Assembly (NCBI RefSeq): GCF_004310295.1
Contig: NZ_SISB01000030.1
Span: forward strand, 1 to 64,000
DNA: 64,000 bases
Source of the DNA: Pseudomonas sp. BGI-2
GTDB lineage: Bacteria; Pseudomonadota; Gammaproteobacteria; Pseudomonadales; Pseudomonadaceae
Direction of reading: 5' to 3'
Shown: positions 35,935 through 45,187 of the stretch, one piece after another
Layout of the letters: every line of letters starts with the position of its first letter
Position numbering within the stretch: the stretch's first letter is position 1
Translations under genes and position numbers: made by a program
Notes under the pieces: generated by a model
Database searches by the model: none
Seen by the model: only the letters and a program-made list of their open reading frames with translations
Told to the model about the DNA's origin: nothing

Positions 35935-38166
35935 TCAACCCTCCGGCCTCAGGATCAACACCGCCAGCGGTGGCAGGTTCAACACCAGCGAAAGCGACTG
36001 CCCATGGCTTGGCTCTTCCTCGGTAAACGCGCCGCCGCTGTTGCCGTAGTTGGAGCCGGCATACATCGCCGCATCGCTGTTGACCGCCTCGATCCAGCGC
36101 CCGGCGAACGGTACGCCGATGCGATAGGCCTGACGCGGCACCGGCGTGAAGTTCGCCACCACCAACACCGGCCGCCCTTCCTTGCTCCAGCGCAAGAACG
36201 CGTAAACGCTGTTGATCGCATCATCGCCAATCAACCACTGGAAGCCTTGCGGCGCGTCGTCCTGGTCATGCATCGCCGGTTCTTCGCGGTACAGCCGGTT
36301 GAGGTCGCCCACGAGTTTCTGCACACCCTTGTGTTCCGAGTATTGCAGCAGGTACCAGTCCAGTTGCTGATCGTGATTCCACTCGCGCCACTGGCCGAAT
36401 TCGCAGCCCATGAACAACAGTTTTTTGCCCGGATGCGCCCACATGAAGCTCAAATAGGCCCGCAGGTTGGCAAATTTCTGCCAGCGGTCGCCGGGCATCT
36501 TGTCGATCAGGGAATGCTTGCCGTGCACCACTTCATCGTGGGAGATCGGCAGGATGAAGCGCTCGGACCAGGCATACACCAGGCCGAAACTCAGTTCGTT
36601 GTGGTGATGGGCGCGGTACACCGGATCCTGCTGGATGTAATGCAGCGAATCGTGCATCCAGCCCATGTTCCACTTGTAGTCGAAGCCCAGTCCGCCCTGT
36701 TGCGTGCTCTGGCTGACACCCGGCCACGCGGTGGATTCTTCGGCGATCACCAGCGCACCCGGCGCTTCCAGGTTGACCACGTCGTTGAGGTGGCGCAGGA
36801 AGTCGATGGCTTCAAGGTTCTCGCGTCCGCCGTGACGGTTGGGCACCCATTCCCCGGCCTTGCGCGAGTAATCGCGATAGAGCATCGACGCCACGGCATC
36901 GACCCGCAGGCCATCGACGTGGAAATGCTTGAGCCAGTGAAGTGCCGAGGCCAGCATGTAGCCGTGCACTTCGGTGCGGCCCAGGTTGTAGATCAGCGTG
37001 TCCCAATCCTGATGAAAACCTTCCTGCGGATTGCCGTATTCGTACAGCGCGGTGCCGTCGAACTGTGCGAGGCCGTGGGTATCGGTTGGGAAATGCGCCG
37101 GCACCCAATCGAGGATCACGCCGATGTCAGCCTGGTGGCAGGCATTGACGAAGGCCGCGAAGTCTTCCGGCGAACCGTAGCGGGCGCTCGGGGCGAATTG
37201 CGACAGCAACTGATAACCCCAGGAACCGCCGAACGGGTGTTCCATGATCGGCATCAGTTCAATGTGGGTGAACCCCAGCTCCTTCACATAAGGGATCAGC
37301 CGTTCGGCCAGTTCGTGCCACGTGTACTGACGCGCCACTTCACCCAGATCATCCAGCTCACACTGCCACGAGCCGGCGTGCAACTCGTAGATCGACAGCG
37401 GCGCACTCGGCAGATGCCGGTCGCCACGGGACTCCATCCATGCCTGATCCTGCCAATCGATGTTCAGCGGCGAAGCGACTTTTGACGCTGTGTCCGGCGG
37501 CAGCGAGGTGGCCAGGGCCATCGGATCAGCCTTGAGCGGCAGAATGCCTTGGGCACCGAGGATTTCGTATTTGTACGTTTCCCCCGCCTGCAGGCGCGGG
37601 ACAAACAGCTCCCAAACCCCGGTGGGATGGCGCAGGCGCATCGGGTGCCGACGACCGTCCCAGTTGTTGAAGTCACCGACCACCGACACCCGCTTGGCGT
37701 TCGGTGCCCACACGGCGAAACGCACGCCGTCGACACCGTCGACCGACTTCAGCTGCGCACCGAGGCAGGCGCTGAGGTCGCGGTGATTGCCTTCTGCGAA
37801 CAGGTACAAGTCCATCTCGCCGAGCAACGGGCCAAAGCTGTAAGGGTCCTCGGACACTTGTTCGCCGCCGGCCCACCGGGTTCGCAGCAGATACGGCTGC
37901 GCCCGATCGAAGTGCCCGACATACAGCCCCGGCGTCTGGGTGGCTTCAAGGTTGCCGAGTTCTTCCCCAGAGTCCCTGGCCAATACCTGCACACTTAGCG
38001 CGTCTGGCAGATAAGCCCGAATGAATTGCCCACCGGCGTCATCGCCGTGGGGGCCGAGAATTGCAAAAGGGTCGTGATGTTCGGCGCGTACCAGCGCGTC
38101 GATATCCCGCGATCTGGGCAGCAGCGCTTCTTTAGCGTGACCCTGTTCCTTGTTCGAGAAACTCAT
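35935..38166 (-). CDS. glgB: 1,4-alpha-glucan branching enzyme GlgB
   Basis: 743 residues, GH13_9. There is an N-terminal extra CBM48-like module (HHDPFAILGPHGDD) and a second one (FAVWAPNAKRVSVVGDFNNWDG), then the barrel: VDGLRVDAVASMLYRDYSR (nucleophile near 420), LVIAEESTAWPGV (near 470) and LPISHDEVVHGKHSL (near 540). It introduces alpha-1,6 branches. It starts two bases after the treS stop and is the last gene of glgE-treS-glgB, so it most likely branches the polymer made by GlgE. Confidence 0.94.
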   Translation of the reverse strand: MSFSNKEQGHAKEALLPRSRDIDALVRAEHHDPFAILGPHGDDAGGQFIRAYLPDALSVQVLARDSGEELGNLEATQTPGLYVGHFDRAQPYLLRTRWAGGEQVSEDPYSFGPLLGEMDLYLFAEGNHRDLSACLGAQLKSVDGVDGVRFAVWAPNAKRVSVVGDFNNWDGRRHPMRLRHPTGVWELFVPRLQAGETYKYEILGAQGILPLKADPMALATSLPPDTASKVASPLNIDWQDQAWMESRGDRHLPSAPLSIYELHAGSWQCELDDLGEVARQYTWHELAERLIPYVKELGFTHIELMPIMEHPFGGSWGYQLLSQFAPSARYGSPEDFAAFVNACHQADIGVILDWVPAHFPTDTHGLAQFDGTALYEYGNPQEGFHQDWDTLIYNLGRTEVHGYMLASALHWLKHFHVDGLRVDAVASMLYRDYSRKAGEWVPNRHGGRENLEAIDFLRHLNDVVNLEAPGALVIAEESTAWPGVSQSTQQGGLGFDYKWNMGWMHDSLHYIQQDPVYRAHHHNELSFGLVYAWSERFILPISHDEVVHGKHSLIDKMPGDRWQKFANLRAYLSFMWAHPGKKLLFMGCEFGQWREWNHDQQLDWYLLQYSEHKGVQKLVGDLNRLYREEPAMHDQDDAPQGFQWLIGDDAINSVYAFLRWSKEGRPVLVVANFTPVPRQAYRIGVPFAGRWIEAVNSDAAMYAGSNYGNSGGAFTEEEPSHGQSLSLVLNLPPLAVLILRPEG

Positions 38167-38168
38167 GA

Positions 38169-41100
38169 CTACTCTCCACCAAGATCGGAAAAGGGTTTAA
38201 GCCCACTCAATAATCCAAACAAACCGTGCAATGGCACCGGCAGCCACGTGGGGCGATTTTCCGCCTCGTAGGCCACCTCATACGCCGCCTTCTCCAGCCC
38301 GAACAACGCCAACGCGGCGTCCTCGCCTTCCGGATCTTGCCACGCATGAGCAAGACTAGCTGCCGCCAGCCGATAAGCGTCGACAAATGCCTTTTTTGCT
38401 TCATTCAAATAACGGTCGGCTACCCGTTGCCGTGCCGCGCGGGCCTCGGCGGTGTTGTCGACGCTGTGCACGTTGATCGCCATCGCCGCGGCGTAATCGA
38501 AGGAGCGCAGCACGCCACTGACATCTTTATACGGGCTGTGCTTGCCGCGTCGTTCACTCAGCGGCCGCGCCGGTTCACCCTCGAAGTCGATCAGGAAAGC
38601 GTCGCCCTTGATCACCAGCACCTGACCCAGGTGCAAGTCGCCGTGGACGCGAATGCGTAAGCCGCCAACGGCTTTTTTGCCCAGTTCCTGGACATGGCTG
38701 AGGATGGCTTTTTTGTTGTCCAGTAACCGAGTGACCAGCGCTTTGTCCGCCGGGTTCAGTTCACTTTGATGCTGTTTGAGCAACTTCAGCGAGTGCTCCA
38801 GCTGCGCCGCGACGTCCTTGGCCGAGGCCAGGGCATCTATCTGCGTGGTCGCCTGCGGGGCAAAGTCCGGGTCATCGGTCGGGGCCGCCAGCACCTGGTG
38901 CATTTCACCCAGGCGCTGGCCGAGCATGCCGGCGAAGTCTTTCAATTCACCCAAGGCGTTGTAGTGCTGCTCCTGCTCCGATATGGCATCGGCCAGCTCA
39001 TCACGTATCGCCCGTTCGAGGTTGTTCTGGGTCCATTCCCAGGCGTCGCCCTGATTGCTCAAATAGCCTTGGGCGATCATCAGCAGATTGTCTTCGCCTT
39101 GGGCATCGCGACGAACCACCGAACCCAGCAGCGGCGAGATGTTGCTGAAACCGGCATGGGTCAAGTACGCGCTCATTTCCAGTTCCGGGTGCACGCCCGA
39201 CGCGACTTTGCGGATCAGCTTCAGCACCAGGCTGCTGCCGATCACCACCGAACTGTTGGACTGTTCGGCGGACAGGTAGCGCACTTCCGATTCCGCCGTC
39301 AGGCCCAGTCTGGCCAGCTCGGCGGTCGGTTCGAAACGAATCTCGCCGCCATCCGAAGGCAACACGGTGTTTTCCTGCATGCCTTGCAGCACCGCGCGGA
39401 TAAAATTTTCCAGGCTGAACGCATCGGTGATCAAACCCACTTGAGGGCCACGTCGTACCCGAGACAGCGCCAGTTGCTGCGGCAACGCCGGCCCGACCTG
39501 ATCATCGGCAATGAAGCCGAACGGCAACTGGTAACGGCTGGTCTGGCCGCCACTGGTGACTTCGACTTCACTCAAGAGCACCGGATGCTGCGCGTCACCG
39601 AAGCGCACGCCATAGACCAGGTTGACCTTCTCGATGGCCGCGTCCTTGCCGGCGAACCAGCGGCGGTTCTGCAACCAGTTCGGCAAGATGCCCTGCTCCA
39701 GCGTGCCACGGGACGGCACTTCGAGCAGTTCTTCCAGGCGTTTTTTCAGCACCAGGGTGGTGAAGTCCGGCAGGCTTTGCGCCGGTTCTACGTGCCAGCT
39801 AGGCATTTGATTCTCCGCGGCGAGTCCGAACCAGTAAAAGCCGTACGGCGCCAGTGTCAGGAGGAAATTCAACTGGCCGATCGGCGGAAAGGCGTTACCG
39901 CCGAGCATCTCCACCGGCACCATGCCGACGTAGGCGGACAAGTCCAATTCCGCCGCTTGCGCACTGCGCGATACGTTGGCGACACACAGGATGGTTTCGT
40001 ATTGGCCATCCGGCCCGGTGAATTCACGGGTGTAGGCCAGAATCCGTCGATTGCTCGGCGACAGCATTTTCAGCGTGCCGCGACCGAAGGCCTTGGACTG
40101 CTTGCGCACGGCGAGCATGCGCCGGGTCCAGTTCAGCAGCGAATGCGGGTCGCCGGCCTGGGTTTCGACGTTAACCGACAGGTAACCGTATTGCGGGTCC
40201 ATGATCGGTGGCAGCACCAGGCTCGCCGGGTCGGCGCGGGAGAAACCGCCGTTACGGTCGATTGACCACTGCATTGGCGTGCGCACGCCGTCTCGGTCGC
40301 CGAGGTAGATGTTGTCGCCCATGCCGATTTCATCGCCGTAGTACATCGTCGGCGTGCCCGGCATCGACAGCAGCAAACTGTTGAGCAGCTCCACGCGACG
40401 GCGATCCCGCTCCATCAGCGGTGCGAGGCGGCGGCGAATACCGAGGTTGATCCGCGCCCGGCGGTCAGCCGCGTAGTAATTCCACAGGTAATCGCGCTCT
40501 TTGTCGGTGACCATCTCCAGGGTCAGCTCATCGTGGTTGCGCAGGAAAATCGCCCACTGACAGTTGGCCGGGATCTCCGGGGTCTGACGCAGGATGTCGG
40601 TGATCGGGAAACGATCTTCCTGAGCCAGCGCCATGTACATGCGTGGCATCAACGGGAAGTGGAACGCCATGTGACATTCGTCGCCGTTGAGGCCTTTTTT
40701 GTCAGTGTCACCAAAGTACAGTTGCGTGTCTTCCGGCCATTGATTGGCCTCGGCCAACAGCATGCGGTCCGGATAATTGGCGTCGATTTCAGCACGGATC
40801 TGTTTGAGGACGTCGTGGGTCTCGGGCAGGTTTTCGTTGTTGGTGCCGTCACGCTCGATCAGGTACGGAATCGCGTCCAGCCGCAAACCGTCGATGCCCA
40901 TGTCGAGCCAGTAGCGCATCACCGACAGCACCGCTTTCATGACTTGCGGGTTGTCGAAGTTCAGGTCCGGCTGGTGCGAATAAAAGCGGTGCCAGAAGTA
41001 CTGGCCGGCGACCGGGTCCCAGGTCCAGTTGGACTTCTCGGTGTCGAGAAAGATGATGCGGGTGCCGTCGTATTTTTGATCGTTGTCGGACCAGACGTAG

Positions 41101-41510
41101 AAGTCCCGCGCCGCCGAACCGGGTTTGGCTTTACGTGCGCGCTGGAACCAGGCGTGCTGGTCTGAGGTGTGGTTGATGACCAGCTCGGTAATCACCCGCA
41201 GGCCACGTTTGTGGGCCTCGGAGATGAAACGCTTGGCGTCGGCCATGGTGCCGTAGTCGGGGTGGACGCCACGGTATTCGGCAATGTCGTAGCCATCGTC
41301 GCGCCGTGGCGACGGATAGAAGGGCAAGAGCCAGATGGTGTTGACGCCGAGATCGGCAATGTAATCGAGTTTGGCGATAAGACCGGGAAAGTCGCCGATG
41401 CCGTCATTGTTGGAGTCGAAAAAAGACTTAACGTGTACCTGGTAGATCACCGCATCCTTGTACCAGAGCGGGTCCTTGATGAAGGTGGCTGCCTTGGGTT
41501 TCTTCGCCAT
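38169..41510 (-). CDS. treS: Trehalose synthase/maltokinase fusion (TreS-Pep2)
   Basis: 1113 residues. The first ~550 are GH13_16 trehalose synthase (KDAVIYQVHVKSFFDSNNDG, IDGLRLDAIPYLIERDG near 208, LLAEANQWPED near 250, FLRNHDELTLEMV near 322). The C-terminal ~450 are a maltokinase with a kinase-like fold (VHGDLHLGQVLV near 955, FLIDFEGEPARPL near 975). The fusion isomerises trehalose to maltose and phosphorylates it, giving maltose-1-phosphate for GlgE. Such fusions are standard in pseudomonads. The ATG at 41510 has GGAG upstream. A repeat element separates it from glgE, which is transcribed first. Confidence 0.94.
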   Translation of the reverse strand: MAKKPKAATFIKDPLWYKDAVIYQVHVKSFFDSNNDGIGDFPGLIAKLDYIADLGVNTIWLLPFYPSPRRDDGYDIAEYRGVHPDYGTMADAKRFISEAHKRGLRVITELVINHTSDQHAWFQRARKAKPGSAARDFYVWSDNDQKYDGTRIIFLDTEKSNWTWDPVAGQYFWHRFYSHQPDLNFDNPQVMKAVLSVMRYWLDMGIDGLRLDAIPYLIERDGTNNENLPETHDVLKQIRAEIDANYPDRMLLAEANQWPEDTQLYFGDTDKKGLNGDECHMAFHFPLMPRMYMALAQEDRFPITDILRQTPEIPANCQWAIFLRNHDELTLEMVTDKERDYLWNYYAADRRARINLGIRRRLAPLMERDRRRVELLNSLLLSMPGTPTMYYGDEIGMGDNIYLGDRDGVRTPMQWSIDRNGGFSRADPASLVLPPIMDPQYGYLSVNVETQAGDPHSLLNWTRRMLAVRKQSKAFGRGTLKMLSPSNRRILAYTREFTGPDGQYETILCVANVSRSAQAAELDLSAYVGMVPVEMLGGNAFPPIGQLNFLLTLAPYGFYWFGLAAENQMPSWHVEPAQSLPDFTTLVLKKRLEELLEVPSRGTLEQGILPNWLQNRRWFAGKDAAIEKVNLVYGVRFGDAQHPVLLSEVEVTSGGQTSRYQLPFGFIADDQVGPALPQQLALSRVRRGPQVGLITDAFSLENFIRAVLQGMQENTVLPSDGGEIRFEPTAELARLGLTAESEVRYLSAEQSNSSVVIGSSLVLKLIRKVASGVHPELEMSAYLTHAGFSNISPLLGSVVRRDAQGEDNLLMIAQGYLSNQGDAWEWTQNNLERAIRDELADAISEQEQHYNALGELKDFAGMLGQRLGEMHQVLAAPTDDPDFAPQATTQIDALASAKDVAAQLEHSLKLLKQHQSELNPADKALVTRLLDNKKAILSHVQELGKKAVGGLRIRVHGDLHLGQVLVIKGDAFLIDFEGEPARPLSERRGKHSPYKDVSGVLRSFDYAAAMAINVHSVDNTAEARAARQRVADRYLNEAKKAFVDAYRLAAASLAHAWQDPEGEDAALALFGLEKAAYEVAYEAENRPTWLPVPLHGLFGLLSGLKPFSDLGGE

Positions 41511-41571
41511 TTGAAACTCCTGTTGAATTAGAAATAGCCACCACCGAGCCAGTCGCTTTGGAAAAAGGCAT

Positions 41572-41729
41572 TTGTGGTGAGGGGATTTATCCCCGTTCGG
41601 CTGCGGAGCAGTCGCATGCGTGTGATCTGGTTGATGCAGTGTTTGGGCGGACTGGGGGCCGCTTCGCGACCCAACGGGGATAAATCCCCTCGCCACAGGA
41701 ATCCCCTCACCACAAAAGCCCCTCACCAC
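41572..41729. repeat. GTGGTGAGGGG-type inverted repeat between glgE and treS
   Basis: Arms TGTGGTGAGGGGATTTATCCCC and GGGGATAAATCCCCTCGCCACAGG enclose an inner GTTCGGCTGCGGAGCAG/CGCTTCGCGACCCAAC pair, and a second partial copy of the right arm (ATCCCCTCACCACAAA, CCCCTCACCAC) follows up to the glgE stop codon. Located inside the presumed glgE-treS-glgB transcript, it would fold in the mRNA. Confidence 0.8.
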
Positions 41730-41731
41730 GG

Positions 41732-43729
41732 TCAGGAGGTGGTGATTCGCCAGATGCTGAACGGTTGATGCGCCGGGTCGATCCGCATGAACTGGTACTT
41801 GCCGTGCCAGGTCCAGCGATGGCCGCTCATCAAGTCTTCGCCTTGGGTACTGGCGTCGTCGGGCAAGCCCATTTCCCACAGCGGCAATTCGAAGTTCGCT
41901 TCCTGGACGTTATGCGGGTCGAGGCTGACGGCCACCAGAATGAAGTTGCTGCCATCCGCGCTGCGTTTGCCGAAATACAGAATGTTGTCGTTCCACGCGT
42001 TGTAGACCGTCAAGCCCAGGTGCGTGTGCAGCGCCGGGTTTTGCCGGCGGATGCGGTTGAGCTGGGCAATCTCGGCGATGATGTTGCCCGGCGCATTGAA
42101 GTCCCGTGGGCGGATTTCGTACTTCTCGGAATTGAGGTATTCCTCCTTGCCCGGCACCGGCGCGGCTTCACACAGTTCGAAGCCCGAATACATGCCCCAC
42201 AGCCCTGAACCCATAGTTGCCAACGCCGCGCGAATCAGAAAACCGGCGCGCCCGGACTCATGCAAAAACGCGGGATTGATGTCCGGCGTATTGACGAAGA
42301 AATTCGGCCGGTAGCATTCGCGCCACGGCGACTCATTGAGCTCGGTGAAATAGGTCGCCAGTTCCGTTTTAGTATTGCGCCAGGTGAAGTAGGTGTAGCT
42401 CTGGGAGTAACCGACCTTGCCCAGCCGCGCCATCATCGCCGGGGTGGTAAAGGCTTCCGCGAGGAACATCACCTCGGGATACAGCGCCCGCACATCGGCG
42501 ATCAGCCATTGCCAGAACGGCAGCGGCTTGGTGTGAGGGTTGTCGACGCGAAAGATCTTCACGCCCTCTTCGACCCAACCGACCACGATGTCCCGCAGCT
42601 CCACCCACAAACTGGGGATCGCATCGCTGGCATAGAAATCGACGTTGACGATGTCCTGATATTTTTTCGGCGGGTTCTCGGCGTATTTGATCGTGCCGTC
42701 CGGACGCCAGTTGAACCAGCCCGGGTGCTGTTTGAGCCACGGGTGGTCCTGGGAGCACTGGATCGCGAAATCGAGGGCAATTTCCAGTCCGTGATCCGCC
42801 GCCGCTGAAACCAGTCGACGGAAGTCTTCGCGAGTGCCGAGTTCGGAATGAATCGCCTCGTGCCCGCCCTCTTCGCTGCCGATGGCATACGGGCTGCCCG
42901 GATCGTCGGGGCCGGCGGTCAATGAATTGTTCGGGCCTTTGCGGTAGCTGCGACCGATCGGGTGGATCGGCGGGAAGTACAGCACATCGAAACCCATGTC
43001 CTGAATCGTCGCCAGACGCGAGTGCACATCGTTAAACGTGCCGTGACGGGCGGGATCGTCGGTGATCGAGCGCGGAAACAACTCATACCAACTGGCGAAC
43101 TGCGCCAGTCCCCGCTCGACGTCCAGCGCAAACTCGGGGCTGAGACTCAGGTAAGCGCGGTGATCGGCCTGGGCCATCTGGTCGGCGCTACGCTGGTGCA
43201 GAAACAGGGCGACCTGCTCGGTTTCGAGCAGACCGGACAGCGCATGGTGCAACGCCGCCAGCTCTTCGCTCAACGGTCCTTCCGAGCGACCGGCCGCTTG
43301 TTGCACCTGGTTGCGCCCTTCCTGCAATTCCAGGCTGATCGGCACGCCGGCGATGTGTTTCTTCTCGATCTCATACAGAAAGCTGGCGTACTGATCGATC
43401 CAGGCTTCGATACAAAAGACGTAGCGGCCCTGATCCTCAACATGGAACTGGCCCTGCCAGCCGTTGTTGCCAAGGTCGGTCATGACCTCGCTCTGCCAAG
43501 TCTCGTCGCTGTCGGCACGCCAGCGTATGCGCACGGCCAGTTTGTCGTGACCGTCGGCGAATACTTTGGCGGTGACCACCACGTCCTGCCCCACCACGGC
43601 CTTGGCAGCAAACTGCCCGCCGTCCAGGGTCGGCATGATGTTTTCGATGGCGATGCGCGGCAGCAGCAGAGCCTGCGACAGCGGCATATGAGGGTTGTAA
43701 TTCAGCTCTGTCGGTTTTTCAGCAGTCAT
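41732..43729 (-). CDS. glgE: Maltose-1-phosphate maltosyltransferase GlgE
   Basis: 665 residues, GH13_3. N-terminal beta-sandwich domain (VVVTAKVFADGHDKLAVRIRW), a helical insertion, then the barrel with DVLYFPPIHPIGR, IFRVDNPHTKPLPFW (nucleophile near 395) and MFLAEAFTTPAMM (acid/base near 423). It adds maltosyl units from alpha-maltose-1-phosphate to alpha-1,4-glucan. The ATG at 43729 has AGGAGAG upstream; the longer frame is rejected. As first gene of the glgE-treS-glgB arm it draws on trehalose, linking it to the treY/treZ arm on the other strand. A candidate AlgU promoter lies about 90 bases upstream. Confidence 0.94.
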   Translation of the reverse strand: MTAEKPTELNYNPHMPLSQALLLPRIAIENIMPTLDGGQFAAKAVVGQDVVVTAKVFADGHDKLAVRIRWRADSDETWQSEVMTDLGNNGWQGQFHVEDQGRYVFCIEAWIDQYASFLYEIEKKHIAGVPISLELQEGRNQVQQAAGRSEGPLSEELAALHHALSGLLETEQVALFLHQRSADQMAQADHRAYLSLSPEFALDVERGLAQFASWYELFPRSITDDPARHGTFNDVHSRLATIQDMGFDVLYFPPIHPIGRSYRKGPNNSLTAGPDDPGSPYAIGSEEGGHEAIHSELGTREDFRRLVSAAADHGLEIALDFAIQCSQDHPWLKQHPGWFNWRPDGTIKYAENPPKKYQDIVNVDFYASDAIPSLWVELRDIVVGWVEEGVKIFRVDNPHTKPLPFWQWLIADVRALYPEVMFLAEAFTTPAMMARLGKVGYSQSYTYFTWRNTKTELATYFTELNESPWRECYRPNFFVNTPDINPAFLHESGRAGFLIRAALATMGSGLWGMYSGFELCEAAPVPGKEEYLNSEKYEIRPRDFNAPGNIIAEIAQLNRIRRQNPALHTHLGLTVYNAWNDNILYFGKRSADGSNFILVAVSLDPHNVQEANFELPLWEMGLPDDASTQGEDLMSGHRWTWHGKYQFMRIDPAHQPFSIWRITTS

Positions 43730-43819
43730 CGAGCATCTCTCCTTAACGCCCCATGGACGCTCATGTGTCTGGTCGTCGTTCACGCAGAACCCGTCGGTCC
43801 GACATGAACTCACTTAGGT

Positions 43820-43847
43820 TCCGAGCGACAAGCGCGGGGAAAAGTTC
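43820..43847 (-). promoter_or_regulatory. Candidate AlgU (sigma-22) promoter of glgE
   Basis: On the minus strand GAACTT (43847-43842) is followed by a 17-base spacer and TCGGA (43824-43820). This fits the GAACTT-N16/17-TCnnA pattern of AlgU-dependent promoters, such as algD. The expected start point leaves a leader of about 85 bases before the glgE ATG. It would make glucan synthesis from trehalose responsive to envelope and osmotic stress. The match is by eye. Confidence 0.55.
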
Positions 43848-43934
43848 ACGCCATTTGCCGGGAATCAAATCCCTCGCGCGACGGTCAACCAACTTAAGCA
43901 CGACTTACGCCATGTGCCACTGGAGGCTTCAACG

Positions 43935-44102
43935 ATGAGTATTCCAATCCCGGCTGAAACACCCGATCCGAACATCGACCAGCCGACCATTCCGCCGACC
44001 GAGCCGGAGCCGGTGCCCGAGCAAGAGCCGCCGGGAACCACTCCACCGCCTCGGGAAGAACCACCAGCCACCCTGCCGCCGGTGATCCTGACGCCAGAGT
44101 GA
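43935..44102 (+). CDS. Small proline-rich protein, 55 residues
   Basis: The ATG at 43935 follows CTGGAGG at good spacing. The product is almost entirely P, E, T and A (IPIPAETPDPNIDQPTIPP, EPPATLPPVILTPE), acidic, with no signal or membrane segment, so intrinsically disordered. It is divergent from glgE and could share its regulatory region. I do not recognise a function. The good ribosome-binding site and uninterrupted biased composition argue that it is real. Confidence 0.6.
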   Translation: MSIPIPAETPDPNIDQPTIPPTEPEPVPEQEPPGTTPPPREEPPATLPPVILTPE

Positions 44103-44105
44103 TAG

Positions 44106-44620
44106 CTACGGCCGCTCTTGCTCGTCTGTTTCCCTGTCGATCATTCTCACGATCCTCGGCATCACGCTGAAAATCGCCAATGCCAGCAGCGTACTGAACA
44201 CCGCCGTCGCCTCGCGACCCAAGCCGGCCGAGACACCGATGGCGGCGGTCATCCACAAGCCGGCGGCGGTGGTCAGGCCTTTAACATGGCCATCATCGCC
44301 TTCCTGGTTTTTCAGGATGGTGCCAGCGCAGAGGAAACCGATTCCGGCGATCACGCCCTGCACCACTCGGCTCATGGCATCGGCCTGGGAGAGCCGGACA
44401 TCTGCGGCACCAGCACAAACAACGCCGCGCCCAGCGCCACCAACATGTGCGTGCGAACCCCGGCAGCCTTGCCCTTTTGCTCCCGTTCGAAACCGAGAAT
44501 GCCGCCCAATATTGCTGCGATCAGCAATCTCACGGTTATACGTGTCAGTTGTGACGCATCGCCGATGTCGGCGAACTCCGCTTGCAGGGTTACCCAAACC
44601 TCATGCCACCAGGCGTTCAT
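44106..44620 (-). pseudogene. MgtC/SapB family membrane protein, frameshifted
   Basis: The first part from the ATG at 44620 encodes a typical MgtC start (LTRITVRLLIAAILGGILGFERE, KAAGVRTHMLVALGAALFVLVPQMSG). It then loses frame and stops within a few codons. The rest (SQADAMSRVVQGVIAGIGFLCAGTILK..., GLTTAAGLWMTAAIGVSAG) continues in another frame to the stop at 44106. One missing base near 44391-44397 restores a protein of about 170 residues. MgtC proteins are inner-membrane factors linked to low-magnesium growth and virulence. It is either a recent pseudogene or a sequencing error. Confidence 0.8.
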
Positions 44621-44745
44621 GGTGCAATCCTTGTGATTGTTCGTTATGGGAGGATGAACCGCGCCGACCATTAATCAGTTGCACAGAACGATGTCCTACG
44701 GATGCGCCCTAACAGTTTAGAACCCGCTAAAAAAAGGACACCGCC

Positions 44746-44979
44746 ATGACTGTGCGCATCGAAAACCAGACCTGCTTTTTCCTTACCGAGAACGGCGAAG
44801 AAATTCGCCTGTGCCCCGATGTCACGATCATTACCGATTCGGAAAAAGCCATGTCGGCGGTTGAGCTCAACGGCCAGCGTGTCTACATCACCGAAGCAGA
44901 AGCCGACGCATTGACCGTAGCAGGTGCAGTGGACGGTCGCAGGCATTTGAAGGCTACCGACAGTGATTCGGTGATTTGA
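44746..44979 (+). CDS. DUF3203-like small protein
   Basis: 77 residues, acidic and soluble. The sequence (MTVRIENQTCFFLTENGEEI, ITDSEKAMSAVELNGQRVYIT, EAEADALTVAGAVDGRRHL) resembles a small conserved Pseudomonas protein that I associate with DUF3203; that name is from memory. The ATG follows AAAAAAGGACACCGCC. Two beta-hairpins and a C-terminal helix are likely. No function is known to me; it stands alone between mgtC and ccoG. Confidence 0.65.
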   Translation: MTVRIENQTCFFLTENGEEIRLCPDVTIITDSEKAMSAVELNGQRVYITEAEADALTVAGAVDGRRHLKATDSDSVI

Positions 44980-45161
44980 CTGACCCGGATCAACAACGCC
45001 CGCAAGCGCCTGATATAGGCGCCTGCGCCCCGCTGTGACGGGGTGCATCAAGTTGTCGCAGGTAGCGGACCAATGCCCATCTGATCCGCTTTTTATTGCA
45101 ATACCTGAGTCTGTTATGCAAACAGATCGCTGGTCATAGTGCTCATGCCTGATGGAGGCCG

Positions 45162-45187
45162 ATGAGCGAAAGACCATGAGCGAAAGA
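45162..45187 (+). promoter_or_regulatory. Tandem duplication across the ccoG start
   Basis: ATGAGCGAAAGA occurs at 45162-45173 and again at 45176-45187, a 14-base period. The only strong Shine-Dalgarno (GGAGG, 45154-45158) stands before the first copy. The first ATG opens a five-codon frame (MSERP) whose TGA overlaps the ccoG ATG at 45176. A further ATG at 45152 is in frame with ccoG. Initiation of ccoG may thus be by re-initiation or from 45152. Confidence 0.6.

Noticed and set aside
38766..40265. 499-codon plus-strand open frame inside treS
   Set aside because: It is antisense to conserved GH13 and maltokinase sequence, and its composition is typical of a shadow frame.
44980..45150. Anr/Fnr box upstream of ccoG
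   Set aside because: I looked for TTGAT-N4-ATCAA because ccoG is often oxygen-regulated; only single half-sites (ATCAA) are present without a partner.
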